A DNA stretch of 64,000 nucleotides from Kingella denitrificans ATCC 33394 (GTDB taxonomy: Bacteria > Pseudomonadota > Gammaproteobacteria > Burkholderiales > Neisseriaceae): NCBI RefSeq assembly GCF_000190695.1, contig NZ_GL870929.1, forward strand, positions 1,747,200-1,811,199, in the 5' to 3' direction. Numbering within the stretch: the stretch's first letter is position 1; each line of letters starts with the position of its first letter. The notes beneath the pieces are model-generated. The model saw only the letters and a list, made by a program, of their open reading frames with translations, was not told the origin of the DNA and made no database searches. Shown piece by piece: positions 17,346 through 25,820 of the stretch. The position numbers and the translations under genes are program-made.

Positions 17346-18236
17346 ATGGATACGCTCTTGAGTTTGAAAGTGTTTTGCCAAGTGGTGCAAAGCGGCAGTT
17401 TTACCAAGGCTGCGGAATTGTTGGATATTTCGATTCCGATGGCGAGCAAACACGTGGCCGCCCTGGAAAAAAATCTGGGCACGCAGCTGCTTTACCGCAA
17501 CAACCGCAGCCTGAAGCTGACCGAGCAGGGCGAGCAATATTTCCGCGACTGTTCGCATATTCTGGAGCTGCTGGCGCAGGCAAACGAGCAGGCACAGGCC
17601 GGTGTTTGCACGCCGCAGGGGCTGTTGCGCATCAGCGCGCCGGTGTGGTTTGCCTGCGATTATTTTGCGCGGCTGGTGCAGGCGTATCGGGAAGCGTATC
17701 CCGAAGTGGAGCTGATGCTCACGCTGACCAATCGTGCGGTGGATTTAAACAGCGACGGCGAAGATTTGGCTTTGCGCCTGTCGTATGAATTGGCGGACAA
17801 TATCGTTGCCAAGCCTTTGGGCAACATACCGTTTTACCTGGTGGCATCGCCCGCGTACATCGCCCGTCACGGCCTGCCGGAAACGGTGGCGGATTTGGAA
17901 CGGCACCAAGCCGTGATGCCTTCTTATGCTGATATGTCGAAAATGCAAATCGAGCATTCGGGCGAAAAAAGCAGCCTGCACCTGCACGGCACGGTCGCCA
18001 GCAACCACACGCAGATGGTGGCCGCACTGATTTTGGCCGGCGCAGGCATCGGCTATATGCCTTCGTGGCTGGCGGATGACGCCCTGTCCGACGGCCGCCT
18101 CGTCCACCTGCTGCCGCAACACCAAATCAACATTCCGCCGCTATACGCCGTGTATGCCAACCGCCGCTTCATGAAAGCCAAAGTCCGCAGCTTTATCGAA
18201 TTTATGCAGCAGGCCATGTCTGCCGCGCAACCATAG
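17346..18236 (+). CDS. LysR-family transcriptional regulator
   Basis: 296 residues. N-terminal winged HTH (about 1-60): LKVFCQVVQSGSFTKAAELL then SIPMASKHVAALEKNLGTQL, the standard LysR DNA-binding signature. The C-terminal part is the periplasmic-binding-like effector domain, closest in style to the CrgA/AaeR group (VWFACDYFARLVQAYREAYP). An exact uptake sequence is read as SSLH near 209 in the effector domain. Divergent from the GNAT gene, which is the likeliest target; effector unknown. Confidence 0.92.
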   Translation: MDTLLSLKVFCQVVQSGSFTKAAELLDISIPMASKHVAALEKNLGTQLLYRNNRSLKLTEQGEQYFRDCSHILELLAQANEQAQAGVCTPQGLLRISAPVWFACDYFARLVQAYREAYPEVELMLTLTNRAVDLNSDGEDLALRLSYELADNIVAKPLGNIPFYLVASPAYIARHGLPETVADLERHQAVMPSYADMSKMQIEHSGEKSSLHLHGTVASNHTQMVAALILAGAGIGYMPSWLADDALSDGRLVHLLPQHQINIPPLYAVYANRRFMKAKVRSFIEFMQQAMSAAQP

Positions 18237-18280
18237 CCGCCGAACCTGTTTGATTGCGCTATCCGAATAGAGAAACCGCC

Positions 18281-18814
18281 ATGTCCAGTATCCTCACCAC
18301 CGTTTTCCCCAGCCCTTTGGGCGACCTGATTGCCTGCGCCACCGAACAGGGGCTCTGCCTGCTGGAATTTGTCGGCAGCCGCCGCGTAGAACGCGAACAG
18401 CAGGATTTGCAGCGGCTGCTGAAACGTCCGATGATTGCGGGCACGAACGAACATTTGGCTCAGGCGGAACAGGAATTGCGCGACTATTTTGTAGGCAGCC
18501 TGCACACGTTCAACGTGGCCTTGCACACACCGTCCACGCCGTTTCAGGCCGCCGTGTGGCAAGGCTTGCGGCAGATTCCTTACGGCAAAACGGCCAGCTA
18601 CCGCGAACAGGCCGAACGGCTCGGCAGGCCGACCGCCGTGCGCGCCGTGGCCAATGCCAACGGGCAGAACCGCGTGTCCATCATCATTCCGTGCCACCGC
18701 GTGATTGGCGCGGACGGCAGCCTGACGGGTTACGCCGGCGGCTTGCAGCGCAAAGCATGGCTGCTGCAACACGAACAAGGCATGCAGGCTGCTTTCGGCG
18801 GCTTGTTTGATTGA
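18281..18814 (+). CDS. ogt: Methylated-DNA--protein-cysteine methyltransferase
   Basis: Suicide repair enzyme that takes the methyl group from O6-methylguanine onto its own cysteine. 177 residues from MSSILTTVFPSPLGDLIACA. The active-site motif IIPCHRVIGADG has the acceptor cysteine at about 138, preceded by the FQAAVWQGLRQIPYGKTASY DNA-binding region. No Ada regulatory domain is present, so it is the Ogt type. It starts 44 bases after the LysR gene on the same strand and may be co-transcribed. Confidence 0.94.
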   Translation: MSSILTTVFPSPLGDLIACATEQGLCLLEFVGSRRVEREQQDLQRLLKRPMIAGTNEHLAQAEQELRDYFVGSLHTFNVALHTPSTPFQAAVWQGLRQIPYGKTASYREQAERLGRPTAVRAVANANGQNRVSIIIPCHRVIGADGSLTGYAGGLQRKAWLLQHEQGMQAAFGGLFD

Positions 18815-18890
18815 CGCGATAATGAACGCTTGAAAAGTGCAGGCTGCTTTTTGGCAACGGCGGCCGAAACCCGCGCAAAGGAAACTCATT

Positions 18891-19538
18891 ATGCCCGCCA
18901 ACGAATACACCTTATACAACAGCCCCCTCACCGTGTTATGCCGCCTCGCCCTGCCGATGGCCGTGTGTGCCGCGTTGGCCGTTGCGCTGCTTTCCGAGCC
19001 GCCCGACAGCATTCCTTTTACCATTATCATATCGGGCATCATCCTTCTGTCGGCTTTTTTCCTTTTATTTATCCGCGTCCTGCTCGACCGCCGCCCCCAG
19101 ATCACACTCAGCCCCAAAGGCCTGTTTATCCACACCAAATTCAGCGAAAACATACTGGACGGCACATATAAACCGCGCAAACGCAAAGAAGCGTTTTATA
19201 CGTGGCGCAATTTGGGCAGCCCGAAACTCGACCCTCGGTCCTATATGCTGACCCTGATGGCAAACGACCTGCCCGAGTTTCCCGAAGCTCCGCAGCCGCT
19301 GCCCGACAATGCCACAGACGAACAGGCGGCAGCCTTCTTGGCCGAGATGGGTCGCTATGTCGATGCGCTTAAGAAAGATATGCAAGCCATTGAAAACGAA
19401 GAATTTTATTCCTTATCGCTGTCCGTTATGGCCCTGCCGCACGGCAAACGCCTGCCGAAAATCCTGCAAAGCCTGATAGACGCGGAAAACGAAGCCGAAC
19501 GGCTTGCCATTATCCAAAAGCTGCAATATAAATCGTGA
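18891..19538 (+). CDS. Hypothetical inner-membrane protein
   Basis: 215 residues, not recognised. Starts at the ATG at 18891, which has an AAAGGAA ribosome site. Two TM helices near the N-terminus (about 17-34 and 42-61) are followed by a cytoplasmic-looking domain of about 150 residues with LSPKGLFIHTKFSENILDGT and a proline-rich segment (FPEAPQPLP). The two-TM plus PH-like-strand layout resembles bacterial PH-domain (bPH) membrane proteins, but this is only a resemblance. An uptake sequence lies just before the gene. Confidence 0.6.
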   Translation: MPANEYTLYNSPLTVLCRLALPMAVCAALAVALLSEPPDSIPFTIIISGIILLSAFFLLFIRVLLDRRPQITLSPKGLFIHTKFSENILDGTYKPRKRKEAFYTWRNLGSPKLDPRSYMLTLMANDLPEFPEAPQPLPDNATDEQAAAFLAEMGRYVDALKKDMQAIENEEFYSLSLSVMALPHGKRLPKILQSLIDAENEAERLAIIQKLQYKS

Positions 19539-19624
19539 GATAGCCGCGGTTCGGGCAGATCATGCCGCCAAAAGCAGCCTGCACCCCATCCCATCCCCCC
19601 AACTTCATACAAAGGAACCCCATC

Positions 19625-21016
19625 ATGACCACCGACAACAAAACCTGGTCCGGCCGTTTCAACGAGCCCGTGTCCGAACTCGTCAAACAATACACCGCCT
19701 CCATCAACTTCGACCAACGCCTCGCCCGCCACGACATCCAAGGCTCGCTCGCGCACGCGCAGATGCTGCACGAAGCCGGCGTGCTCTCCGCGCAGGATTT
19801 GGCCGACATTCGGCGCGGCATGGCCGAAATCCAAGCCGAAATCGAAGCAGGCAGCCTGCAATGGTCGCTCGATTTGGAAGACGTGCACATGAACATCGAA
19901 CGCCGCCTCACCGACAAAATCGGCGACGCCGGCAAACGCCTGCACACCGGCCGCAGCCGCAACGACCAAGTCGCCACCGACATCCGCCTGTGGCTGCGCG
20001 ACGAAATCTCCACCATCCGCCGCCTGATTAAAGACCTGCAGGCTGCCCTGCTCGATTTGGCCGAACAAAACGCCGCCACCGTCATGCCCGGCTTCACGCA
20101 CCTTCAGGTAGCCCAACCCGTCAGCTTCGGCCACCACCTGCTCGCCTATGTGGAAATGTTCGGCCGCGACGACGAACGCATGGCCGACTGCCGCCGCCGC
20201 ACCAACCGCATGCCGCTGGGCGCCGCCGCATTGGCCGGTACCACCTTCCCCGTTCGCCGCGAAACCACCGCCGCACTCCTGGGCTTCGAGCAAATCTGCC
20301 AAAACTCGCTCGACGCCGTGTCCGACCGCGACTTCGCCATCGAATTCACCGCCGCCGCCTCGCTCGTCATGGTGCATTTGAGCCGCCTGTCCGAAGAACT
20401 GATTTTGTGGATGTCGCCCCGCTTCGGCTTCATCGACATTGCCGACCGCTTCTGCACCGGTTCCAGCATCATGCCGCAGAAGAAAAACCCCGACGTGCCC
20501 GAACTCGTGCGCGGCAAATCCGGCCGTGTCATCGGCCACCTCACCGGCCTGATTATGCTGATGAAATCCCAGCCGCTGGCGTATAACAAAGACAATCAGG
20601 AAGACAAAGAGCCGCTCTTCGACACTGTGGACACGCTCATCGACACGCTGCGGATTTACGCCGACATGATGCGCGGCATCACCGTGAAGCCCGAAGCCAT
20701 GCGCGCCGCCGTGCTGCAAGGCTTCGCCACCGCCACCGATTTGGCGGATTATCTGGTCAAAAAAGGCCTGCCCTTCCGCGACAGCCACGAAGCCGTCGCC
20801 CAAGCCGTGCGCCACGCCGAACAGGCAGGCTGCGGGCTGGAAGATCTGCCGCTCACCGTGCTGCAAGGCTTCAGCACATTGATTGAAAACGACGTTTACC
20901 AAGTGCTCACCCCCGAAGGCAGCCTGAACGCCCGCAACCACCTGGGCGGCACCGCGCCGGAACAGGTGAAATTTCAGGTAGCCCGCTGGCGGGAGCTGCT
21001 GGCGGCAGACGCGTAA
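19625..21016 (+). CDS. argH: Argininosuccinate lyase
   Basis: Last step of arginine synthesis: splits argininosuccinate into arginine and fumarate. 463 residues from MTTDNKTWSGRFNEPVSELV, with a ribosome site in AAAGGAACCCC. The fumarase/aspartase superfamily signature GSSIMPQKKNPD is at about 279-290 with the catalytic serine loop. TGRSRNDQVATD (about 109-120) and GYTHLQ-type PGFTHLQVAQPV are also present. Followed by an uptake-sequence hairpin. Confidence 0.96.
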   Translation: MTTDNKTWSGRFNEPVSELVKQYTASINFDQRLARHDIQGSLAHAQMLHEAGVLSAQDLADIRRGMAEIQAEIEAGSLQWSLDLEDVHMNIERRLTDKIGDAGKRLHTGRSRNDQVATDIRLWLRDEISTIRRLIKDLQAALLDLAEQNAATVMPGFTHLQVAQPVSFGHHLLAYVEMFGRDDERMADCRRRTNRMPLGAAALAGTTFPVRRETTAALLGFEQICQNSLDAVSDRDFAIEFTAAASLVMVHLSRLSEELILWMSPRFGFIDIADRFCTGSSIMPQKKNPDVPELVRGKSGRVIGHLTGLIMLMKSQPLAYNKDNQEDKEPLFDTVDTLIDTLRIYADMMRGITVKPEAMRAAVLQGFATATDLADYLVKKGLPFRDSHEAVAQAVRHAEQAGCGLEDLPLTVLQGFSTLIENDVYQVLTPEGSLNARNHLGGTAPEQVKFQVARWRELLAADA

Positions 21017-21026
21017 CAGCGGTTTC

Positions 21027-21068
21027 AGGCAGCCTGCACTTTGGATTTGGAAGTGCAGGCTGCTTTTC
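21027..21068 (+). terminator. Uptake-sequence terminator after argH
   Basis: AGGCAGCCTGCA at 21027-21038 and inverted TGCAGGCTGCTT at 21054-21065, 10 bases after the argH stop. Confidence 0.75.
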
Positions 21069-21149
21069 GGGTGTTCAGGCAGCCTGCATTTTTCCGCCGA
21101 CCGAACACTGCCTTGCCCAACCGTTGTTTACTGATTCAAAGGACAATTC

Positions 21150-21861
21150 ATGAAACCTTCATTCCCGACAACCTTCTATGCCGCAGCGGCCGCTGCCTTT
21201 TTGCTGGCAACCCCCGCCTTCGCCGCACGCGGGCATCAACAGCCCGAAAAGCAGCCTGCACCCGCTGCTGCATGGGCTTCTTCATCGACCGAGCAGAAAT
21301 TCCATCGCGCGGTGCAGGCTTTTGACAGAGGCGATTATGCGGCGGCGTTACCCGTATTGCGTGAACTGGCGGCGCAGGGGGCATGCCCAAGCGCAATACC
21401 GGCTGGGACAGATGTACCATTTCGGTTTGAAAACGGAACAGAATTATCGCCAAGCCATTCATTGGTATGAAAAATCTGCGGCGCAGGGCGACTCCTACGC
21501 ACAGTTCAATTTGTGCCTTATGCACACCGAAGGAATGGGCGTGGCACAGGATTACCGCCAAGCCGCCGACTGGTGCCGCAAATCGGCGCAACAAGGGTAC
21601 GCCAACGCACAATATTTCTTGGGCATGATGTACGATGAAGGCAAAGGCGTGGCGCAGGACGCTCGGCAGGCATTGGATTGGTACCGCAAATCGGCGGAAC
21701 TAGGTTTCGCGCCCGCCCAATACAGCTTGGGCATGATGTATCTCCAAGGGCGCGGAACGGTGCAAGACAATGGTCAAGCTAAAATCTGGCTGGAAAAGAC
21801 TGCCGAACAAGGCGATGCAGACGCACAACGCGTCTTACAGGAAATAAACCGTACCGACTAA
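21150..21861 (+). pseudogene. Sel1-repeat (SEL1/TPR-like) secreted protein, frameshifted
   Basis: One frame supplies a signal peptide (MKPSFPTTFYAAAAAAFLLA, cleaved after AFA) and the start of the first repeat (DRGDYAAALPVLRELAAQG). The next frame supplies the rest: repeats with GQMYHFGLKTEQNYRQAIHW, GMGVAQDYRQAADWCRKSA, GKGVAQDARQALDWYRKSA and GRGTVQDNGQAKIWLEKTA. The switch falls at a run of five G at 21376-21380; removing one G restores AAQGHAQAQYRLG and a single product of about 236 residues. So the gene is either inactivated, slippage-controlled, or carries a sequencing error. Sel1 proteins usually mediate protein contacts; no specific role is seen. Confidence 0.8.
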
Positions 21862-21908
21862 TAAGCCTGCACCGCATTGCAAACGGCCGTTCGGTGCACA
21901 AAACAGAG

Positions 21909-21946
21909 TGCAGGCTGCTTTTCCAATGTTCAGGCAGCCTGCACAT
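21909..21946 (+). terminator. Uptake-sequence hairpin after the Sel1 gene
   Basis: Inverted copies at 21909-21920 and 21932-21943 with an 11-base loop. Confidence 0.65.
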
Positions 21947-22023
21947 TCTTTATCTTCCAACAAAATCATTGCCGCCGTTCCCCGCAGGCAAAATGCGAAG
22001 GGAAATAGGCAGAGGTCGTATCC

Positions 22024-22845
22024 ATGAAAAAAATTCTATTTCTTTTGTTGCTCGGCGCGGCATTGTCCGCCCGCGCAGACGAACCGTTCGTCGGCATGTA
22101 CCGGCAGGACAACGCGGACATCACCGCCCGGCTGTTGCTGCTGGACAAACAGCGTTTTTGCTTCGCCATTTCAGCTGGCGGCATTGATATGCACACAGGC
22201 GGCTCGTGGCAGAAAATGGACGGGCAAAACGGCAGCATCCGCCTGAGGCTGACAGAAAAACACCTGGGGCTGCCTGCGTTGGTCATGGTGGCCAATCCTG
22301 AAATGGACGCGAAAACGCTGGCAGAAACGCAGCAGATGTTCGGTAAAGAAAAAAGGGTAGTGTTTTTGGCACCGCTGGTTTTGCAGGACGCCATCGACAT
22401 CAATCCCGCATTGGCATTCAGCACAAAGGCGGATTGGCCGGGCGAAGGCGCGTTTAAGCCGCTGTTTGCCGAAGGGCAGGGCATTGAAAGAAATGTCAAA
22501 GTGCCGATGCCCGACAATACGCGCTACGTGTTTGTGCGCTCGGAAGACGGTTCGCAGATATTCCGTTTTGCGGTTGGCCAAAGCCAGTATGTGCGGCTGA
22601 ATCCCAATGAACAGGCAATGCGCGAAACCTTGAATTTTGAATTGGCGTTCGACCGTAAAACACGCCGCTTGACTCATCTGAAAAACGGTACGCTGCACCA
22701 TTTGGGGCGGCCTGAAAAACTGTCGCCCCAAGCGCAGGAAAACGCCTGGGCGCAATGCGAACCGAAAATCCCCCGTGAAATGGTCAGAACCGTGCGGGGA
22801 ACCGAGCGGACGCTGCTCTTGCCTGATGTATTGTCGCAGCGTTAA
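22024..22845 (+). CDS. Hypothetical periplasmic protein
   Basis: 273 residues with a signal peptide (MKKILFLLLLGAALSARA, 1-18) and no further TM helix, so probably periplasmic. Two cysteines (CFAISAGG and QCEPKIP) could form a disulfide. No family recognised. It stands alone between two uptake-sequence clusters, with no partner on the same strand close enough to suggest an operon. Confidence 0.65.
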   Translation: MKKILFLLLLGAALSARADEPFVGMYRQDNADITARLLLLDKQRFCFAISAGGIDMHTGGSWQKMDGQNGSIRLRLTEKHLGLPALVMVANPEMDAKTLAETQQMFGKEKRVVFLAPLVLQDAIDINPALAFSTKADWPGEGAFKPLFAEGQGIERNVKVPMPDNTRYVFVRSEDGSQIFRFAVGQSQYVRLNPNEQAMRETLNFELAFDRKTRRLTHLKNGTLHHLGRPEKLSPQAQENAWAQCEPKIPREMVRTVRGTERTLLLPDVLSQR

Positions 22846-22890
22846 ACAGGCTTTCAGGCAGCCTGCACCTGCCTTTACCGAATACGGATA

Positions 22891-22913
22891 GTTTCATGGC
22901 GTATCGCCGTCAT
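22891..22913. repeat. Short dispersed repeat (second copy of 5999-6021)
   Basis: GTTTCATGGCGTATCGCCG is shared exactly with 5999-6017, and both copies precede an AAAAAGCAGCCTGCAC uptake sequence. The core ATGGCG-TAT-CGCC is partly palindromic. Function unknown. Confidence 0.5.
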
Positions 22914-22965
22914 GCTCATTATAAAAAGCAGCCTGCACTCAAAAATATCTTTACTAAACAAATAT

Positions 22966-23652
22966 ATGAATACCGAGAATATCCAAGCCCAATTCAACGC
23001 CGTCTCCGAACAATACGACCGCCAACGCCAAGCCCTGATTCCCTGTTTTCACGATTTTTACGGCATGGCAGTGCGGCTGGCGCGGCAGGCAGGGAATGTG
23101 CGGCACATTTTGGATTTGGGCGCAGGCACGGGGCTGATGAGCGCCATGCTGCTGCCCGCGTTCCCGAATGCCCGCTTCACGCTGGCGGATGTGTCCGCGC
23201 AAATGCTGGACAAGGCACGGCAGCGGTTTGCAGGGCGGCCACAGTTTGATTTTTTGGAATGCGCCTTTGCCGATTTGGATTTGCCGCCGCAATCGGTCGA
23301 TTTGGCCGTGTCGGGATTGGCCATCCATCATTTGGACGACGAAGGCAAGCAGCAGCTTTTCCGCCACGTGTTCCAATGGCTCAAACCGAACGGCTGGCTG
23401 ATCAATGCCGACCAGGTGCTGGGCGAGAATGCCGCTGCCGAAACCCTGTACACCGCCGCGTGGCGCGAACACGTCCTGGCCGATACGTTTTTGGACGATG
23501 CGGCAAAAGCCGCCGCCTTCGAGCGCATCAAATTGGACAAAATGGCGACATGGCGCGCGCAGGAAGCATGGCTGAAACAAGCCGGCTTTCCGCAGCCCGC
23601 CGTGTATTACCAATATTACAATTTCATTGTGTTCGCCGCGCAGAAACCGTGA
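22966..23652 (+). CDS. SAM-dependent class I methyltransferase
   Basis: 228 residues from MNTENIQAQFNAVSEQYDRQ. The SAM-binding fold is clear: motif I ILDLGAGTGLMSAML (about 43-57), motif II FTLADVSAQMLDKARQR, and SGLAIHHLDDEGKQQLFRHV as motif IV region. It resembles ubiquinone/menaquinone-type and trans-aconitate-type methyltransferases, but the substrate cannot be told. The start is chosen over an upstream in-frame ATG that reads through an uptake sequence. Confidence 0.85.
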   Translation: MNTENIQAQFNAVSEQYDRQRQALIPCFHDFYGMAVRLARQAGNVRHILDLGAGTGLMSAMLLPAFPNARFTLADVSAQMLDKARQRFAGRPQFDFLECAFADLDLPPQSVDLAVSGLAIHHLDDEGKQQLFRHVFQWLKPNGWLINADQVLGENAAAETLYTAAWREHVLADTFLDDAAKAAAFERIKLDKMATWRAQEAWLKQAGFPQPAVYYQYYNFIVFAAQKP

Positions 23653-23776
23653 TTTGGGTGCGTGCGCAAAAACATTTATAATATCCAATGCTTTTTCCCC
23701 GATGGCGGCAGCGGAAAGTGCAGGCTGCTTTTTTGCCGTCGGGCAGAATTTTATCCAACAGAATCAAGGAACGAAG

Positions 23777-24430
23777 ATGAACCTGAAACCGCATACCTAC
23801 CCGAAAGACATTTACACCGAAGGCGATGCCGACAGCAACACGCTTGCCCATCTGGGCCCGTTGGCTGCGTTGGCCGGCATTTGGCAGGGCGACAAAGGCA
23901 TGGACACCAGCCCGAAAGCAGACGGCCCGGAAGATTCCGCCTATATCGAGCGCGTGGAAATGCAGCCGATTGACGCACAGGCCAACGGCCCGCAAATTTA
24001 TTACGGCCTGCGTTACCACATCCATATTGTCGAGCCGGGCGAAGTGGAAACCTTCCACGACCAAGTGGGCTACTGGCTGTGGGAACCCGCCACGGGCAAC
24101 CTGATTCAAACGCTCACCATTCCGCGCGGCCTGACCGTGATGGCCACCGGTAATGCCGCCGCCGATGCGAAAACTTTTACCGTGACCGCAAAACGCGGCG
24201 CGAATGTGAACGGCATTTCTTCCAATCCGTTTTTGGAAGAATCGTTCCGCATGGAAAGCTACACCATCACCGTTACCGTGCACGACGACGGCACTTGGTC
24301 GTATGAACAGAATACCGTGATGACGGTGCCGAACTACGACAAACCGTTCGAGCACACCGATTTCAACACGTTGCACAAAGTCGGCGAAGCCACGCCCAAC
24401 CCGACCGCGTTGGCCGAACAGCAATCCTAA
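23777..24430 (+). CDS. Heme-binding beta-barrel (nitrobindin/FABP-like) protein
   Basis: 217 residues from MNLKPHTYPKDIYTEGDADS. The LGPLAALAGIWQGDKGMD segment (about 23-40) matches the conserved GxWxG opening of the nitrobindin-like DUF1794 barrel, and later strands (GYWLWEPATGNLIQ, MTVPNYDKPFEHTDFNTLHK) fit. In characterised members the barrel holds a ferric heme and reacts with NO or peroxynitrite; I do not identify the heme ligand here. A ribosome site AAGGAACGAAG lies before the ATG. Confidence 0.75.
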   Translation: MNLKPHTYPKDIYTEGDADSNTLAHLGPLAALAGIWQGDKGMDTSPKADGPEDSAYIERVEMQPIDAQANGPQIYYGLRYHIHIVEPGEVETFHDQVGYWLWEPATGNLIQTLTIPRGLTVMATGNAAADAKTFTVTAKRGANVNGISSNPFLEESFRMESYTITVTVHDDGTWSYEQNTVMTVPNYDKPFEHTDFNTLHKVGEATPNPTALAEQQS

Positions 24431-24436
24431 CCATAG

Positions 24437-24486
24437 TGCAGGCTGCTTTTGTCGGCCATCATCCGCCCGTCCAAAAGCAGCCTGCA
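24437..24486 (+). terminator. Uptake-sequence hairpin, first copy of duplicated unit
   Basis: Inverted 12-mers at 24437-24448 and 24475-24486 around a ggccatcatccgcccgt loop that is repeated almost exactly at 25080-25129. Confidence 0.7.
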
Positions 24487-24507
24487 CATTGATTTTCCGG
24501 AAAACAC

Positions 24508-25059
24508 ATGGCCGACTTACCCGAATTCAGCCCCGAACTCTCACCCGAAGAACGCGCCTTCCTGCAGCAAGTCCGCCAATGGGTGAAGGACGATGACCAA
24601 ACCATCGATTTCGACACATTGCGCCAAAAAACGCCTACCGACAACAAAGGCATTTTCTGGCTTTCTTTTGCCTGCGAACTCTGCACCTTGCCGCCGTCGG
24701 GCAGCTTGGACATCCGTGAAAACGGCCGCCTGTCCGTGGCTTTGCGGATTTTATACGCACTGCTGGAAAGCAACAGCCATGTCCCCCAAGTGTGGTCGTG
24801 CCGACTGATGGGGCTGCTCTATTTGAGTTCCGGCCTGGAAGCCTTTGCCAATGTCGCGGCCATCACGGAAGATTTGCGTGAACAAGCGCCGGCCATCCGT
24901 GAAGAAGCGCAGCAACTGAAAAACGAAATGTATGCTTTTTTGGACGAAGCGTTGGTTCGTTTTCCGGGCGACCAATGGTTTATCAACTTCCGCCACGATT
25001 ATCTGGAAGACGAAGAAGACAATGCGGATGCCGCCAGCGGTGTCGCAACACAAAATTAA
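24508..25059 (+). CDS. Hypothetical protein, tandem paralogue A
   Basis: 183 residues, cytoplasmic, helical and acidic. No known family recognised. It is clearly paralogous with the next gene: both start M(A/T)(D/E)LPEF, carry KGIFWLSFACELC (about 46-58), PPSGSxDIRENGRL, and ALRILYALLxSN, and end in an acidic tail. The central GxFWLSFACELC block is the best-conserved part and is likely the core of the fold. Probably co-transcribed with its copy. Confidence 0.7.
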   Translation: MADLPEFSPELSPEERAFLQQVRQWVKDDDQTIDFDTLRQKTPTDNKGIFWLSFACELCTLPPSGSLDIRENGRLSVALRILYALLESNSHVPQVWSCRLMGLLYLSSGLEAFANVAAITEDLREQAPAIREEAQQLKNEMYAFLDEALVRFPGDQWFINFRHDYLEDEEDNADAASGVATQN

Positions 25060-25079
25060 CGCCGATGGCGTGCCGCAGG

Positions 25080-25129
25080 TGCAGGCTGCTTTTGGCGGCC
25101 ATCATCCGCCCGTTCAAAAGCAGCCTGCA
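25080..25129 (+). repeat. Uptake-sequence hairpin, second copy of duplicated unit
   Basis: Same layout and loop as 24437-24486, showing that the spacer was duplicated together with the gene. Confidence 0.7.
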
Positions 25130-25150
25130 CATGGATGATATGGAACACAC

Positions 25151-25711
25151 ATGACCGAACTACCCGAATTCAACCCCGAACTTTCGCACGAAGAACGCGA
25201 TTTCCTGCAAAAAATCCGCGAATTGGTGCAAGATGACAACCAAACCGTCGATTTCGACTATCTGCGCCAAACCGCGCCCACCGACCACAAAGGCATTTTC
25301 TGGCTTTCTTTTGCTTGCGAACTTTGCGTTCAGCCGCCTTCTGGCAGCATGGACATCCGCGAAAACGGCCGCCTGCGCGTGGCCTTGCGGATTTTATACG
25401 CGCTGCTGCAAAGCAACCGGCATTTTCCCGAAGTGTGGGCGCAGCGGTTGATTGCGCTGAATTACTGGGTGGCCGGCCGCGAAGCCTTTGCCCGCGCATT
25501 GGCCACCGCAGGCGAAACCGAACGCGCCAACGAAGTGTTTGCCGATGCGCACAAGGCGAAAAACGAATTGTATTCCACCTTGGAAAACGCGCTTGCCCTG
25601 TTTCCCGATGACGAATGGTTTGCCGATTTCCGCGACAACCATCTGCCGGACGACAACGTGGAATTGAAGGACGCGGAAGCCGAACCGGTCATCACCGTGT
25701 CGAAAGATTGA
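25151..25711 (+). CDS. Hypothetical protein, tandem paralogue B
   Basis: 186 residues; the second copy of the 24508 gene. The N-terminal 100 residues are highly similar to copy A, while the region after ALLQSNRHFPEVWAQRL diverges (AGREAFARALATAGETERAN). No family recognised. Conservation of both frames with substitutions concentrated in the second half suggests both are expressed and diverging rather than one being a fresh duplicate. Followed by another inverted uptake pair (25735-25776). Confidence 0.7.
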   Translation: MTELPEFNPELSHEERDFLQKIRELVQDDNQTVDFDYLRQTAPTDHKGIFWLSFACELCVQPPSGSMDIRENGRLRVALRILYALLQSNRHFPEVWAQRLIALNYWVAGREAFARALATAGETERANEVFADAHKAKNELYSTLENALALFPDDEWFADFRDNHLPDDNVELKDAEAEPVITVSKD

Positions 25712-25734
25712 GTCGCGTTGCCGTATGCCGAAGG

Positions 25735-25779
25735 TGCAGGCTGCTTTTATGGCGTGTGAGCCGCAGGCAGCCTGCACAT
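25735..25779 (+). terminator. Uptake-sequence hairpin after paralogue B
   Basis: TGCAGGCTGCTT at 25735-25746 and inverted AGGCAGCCTGCA at 25765-25776, between the paralogue pair and dnaG. Confidence 0.65.
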
Positions 25780-25820
25780 TTTCCGAATAACCCGTTGCCC
25801 TTATTGCCCGTTCCTGCTTT

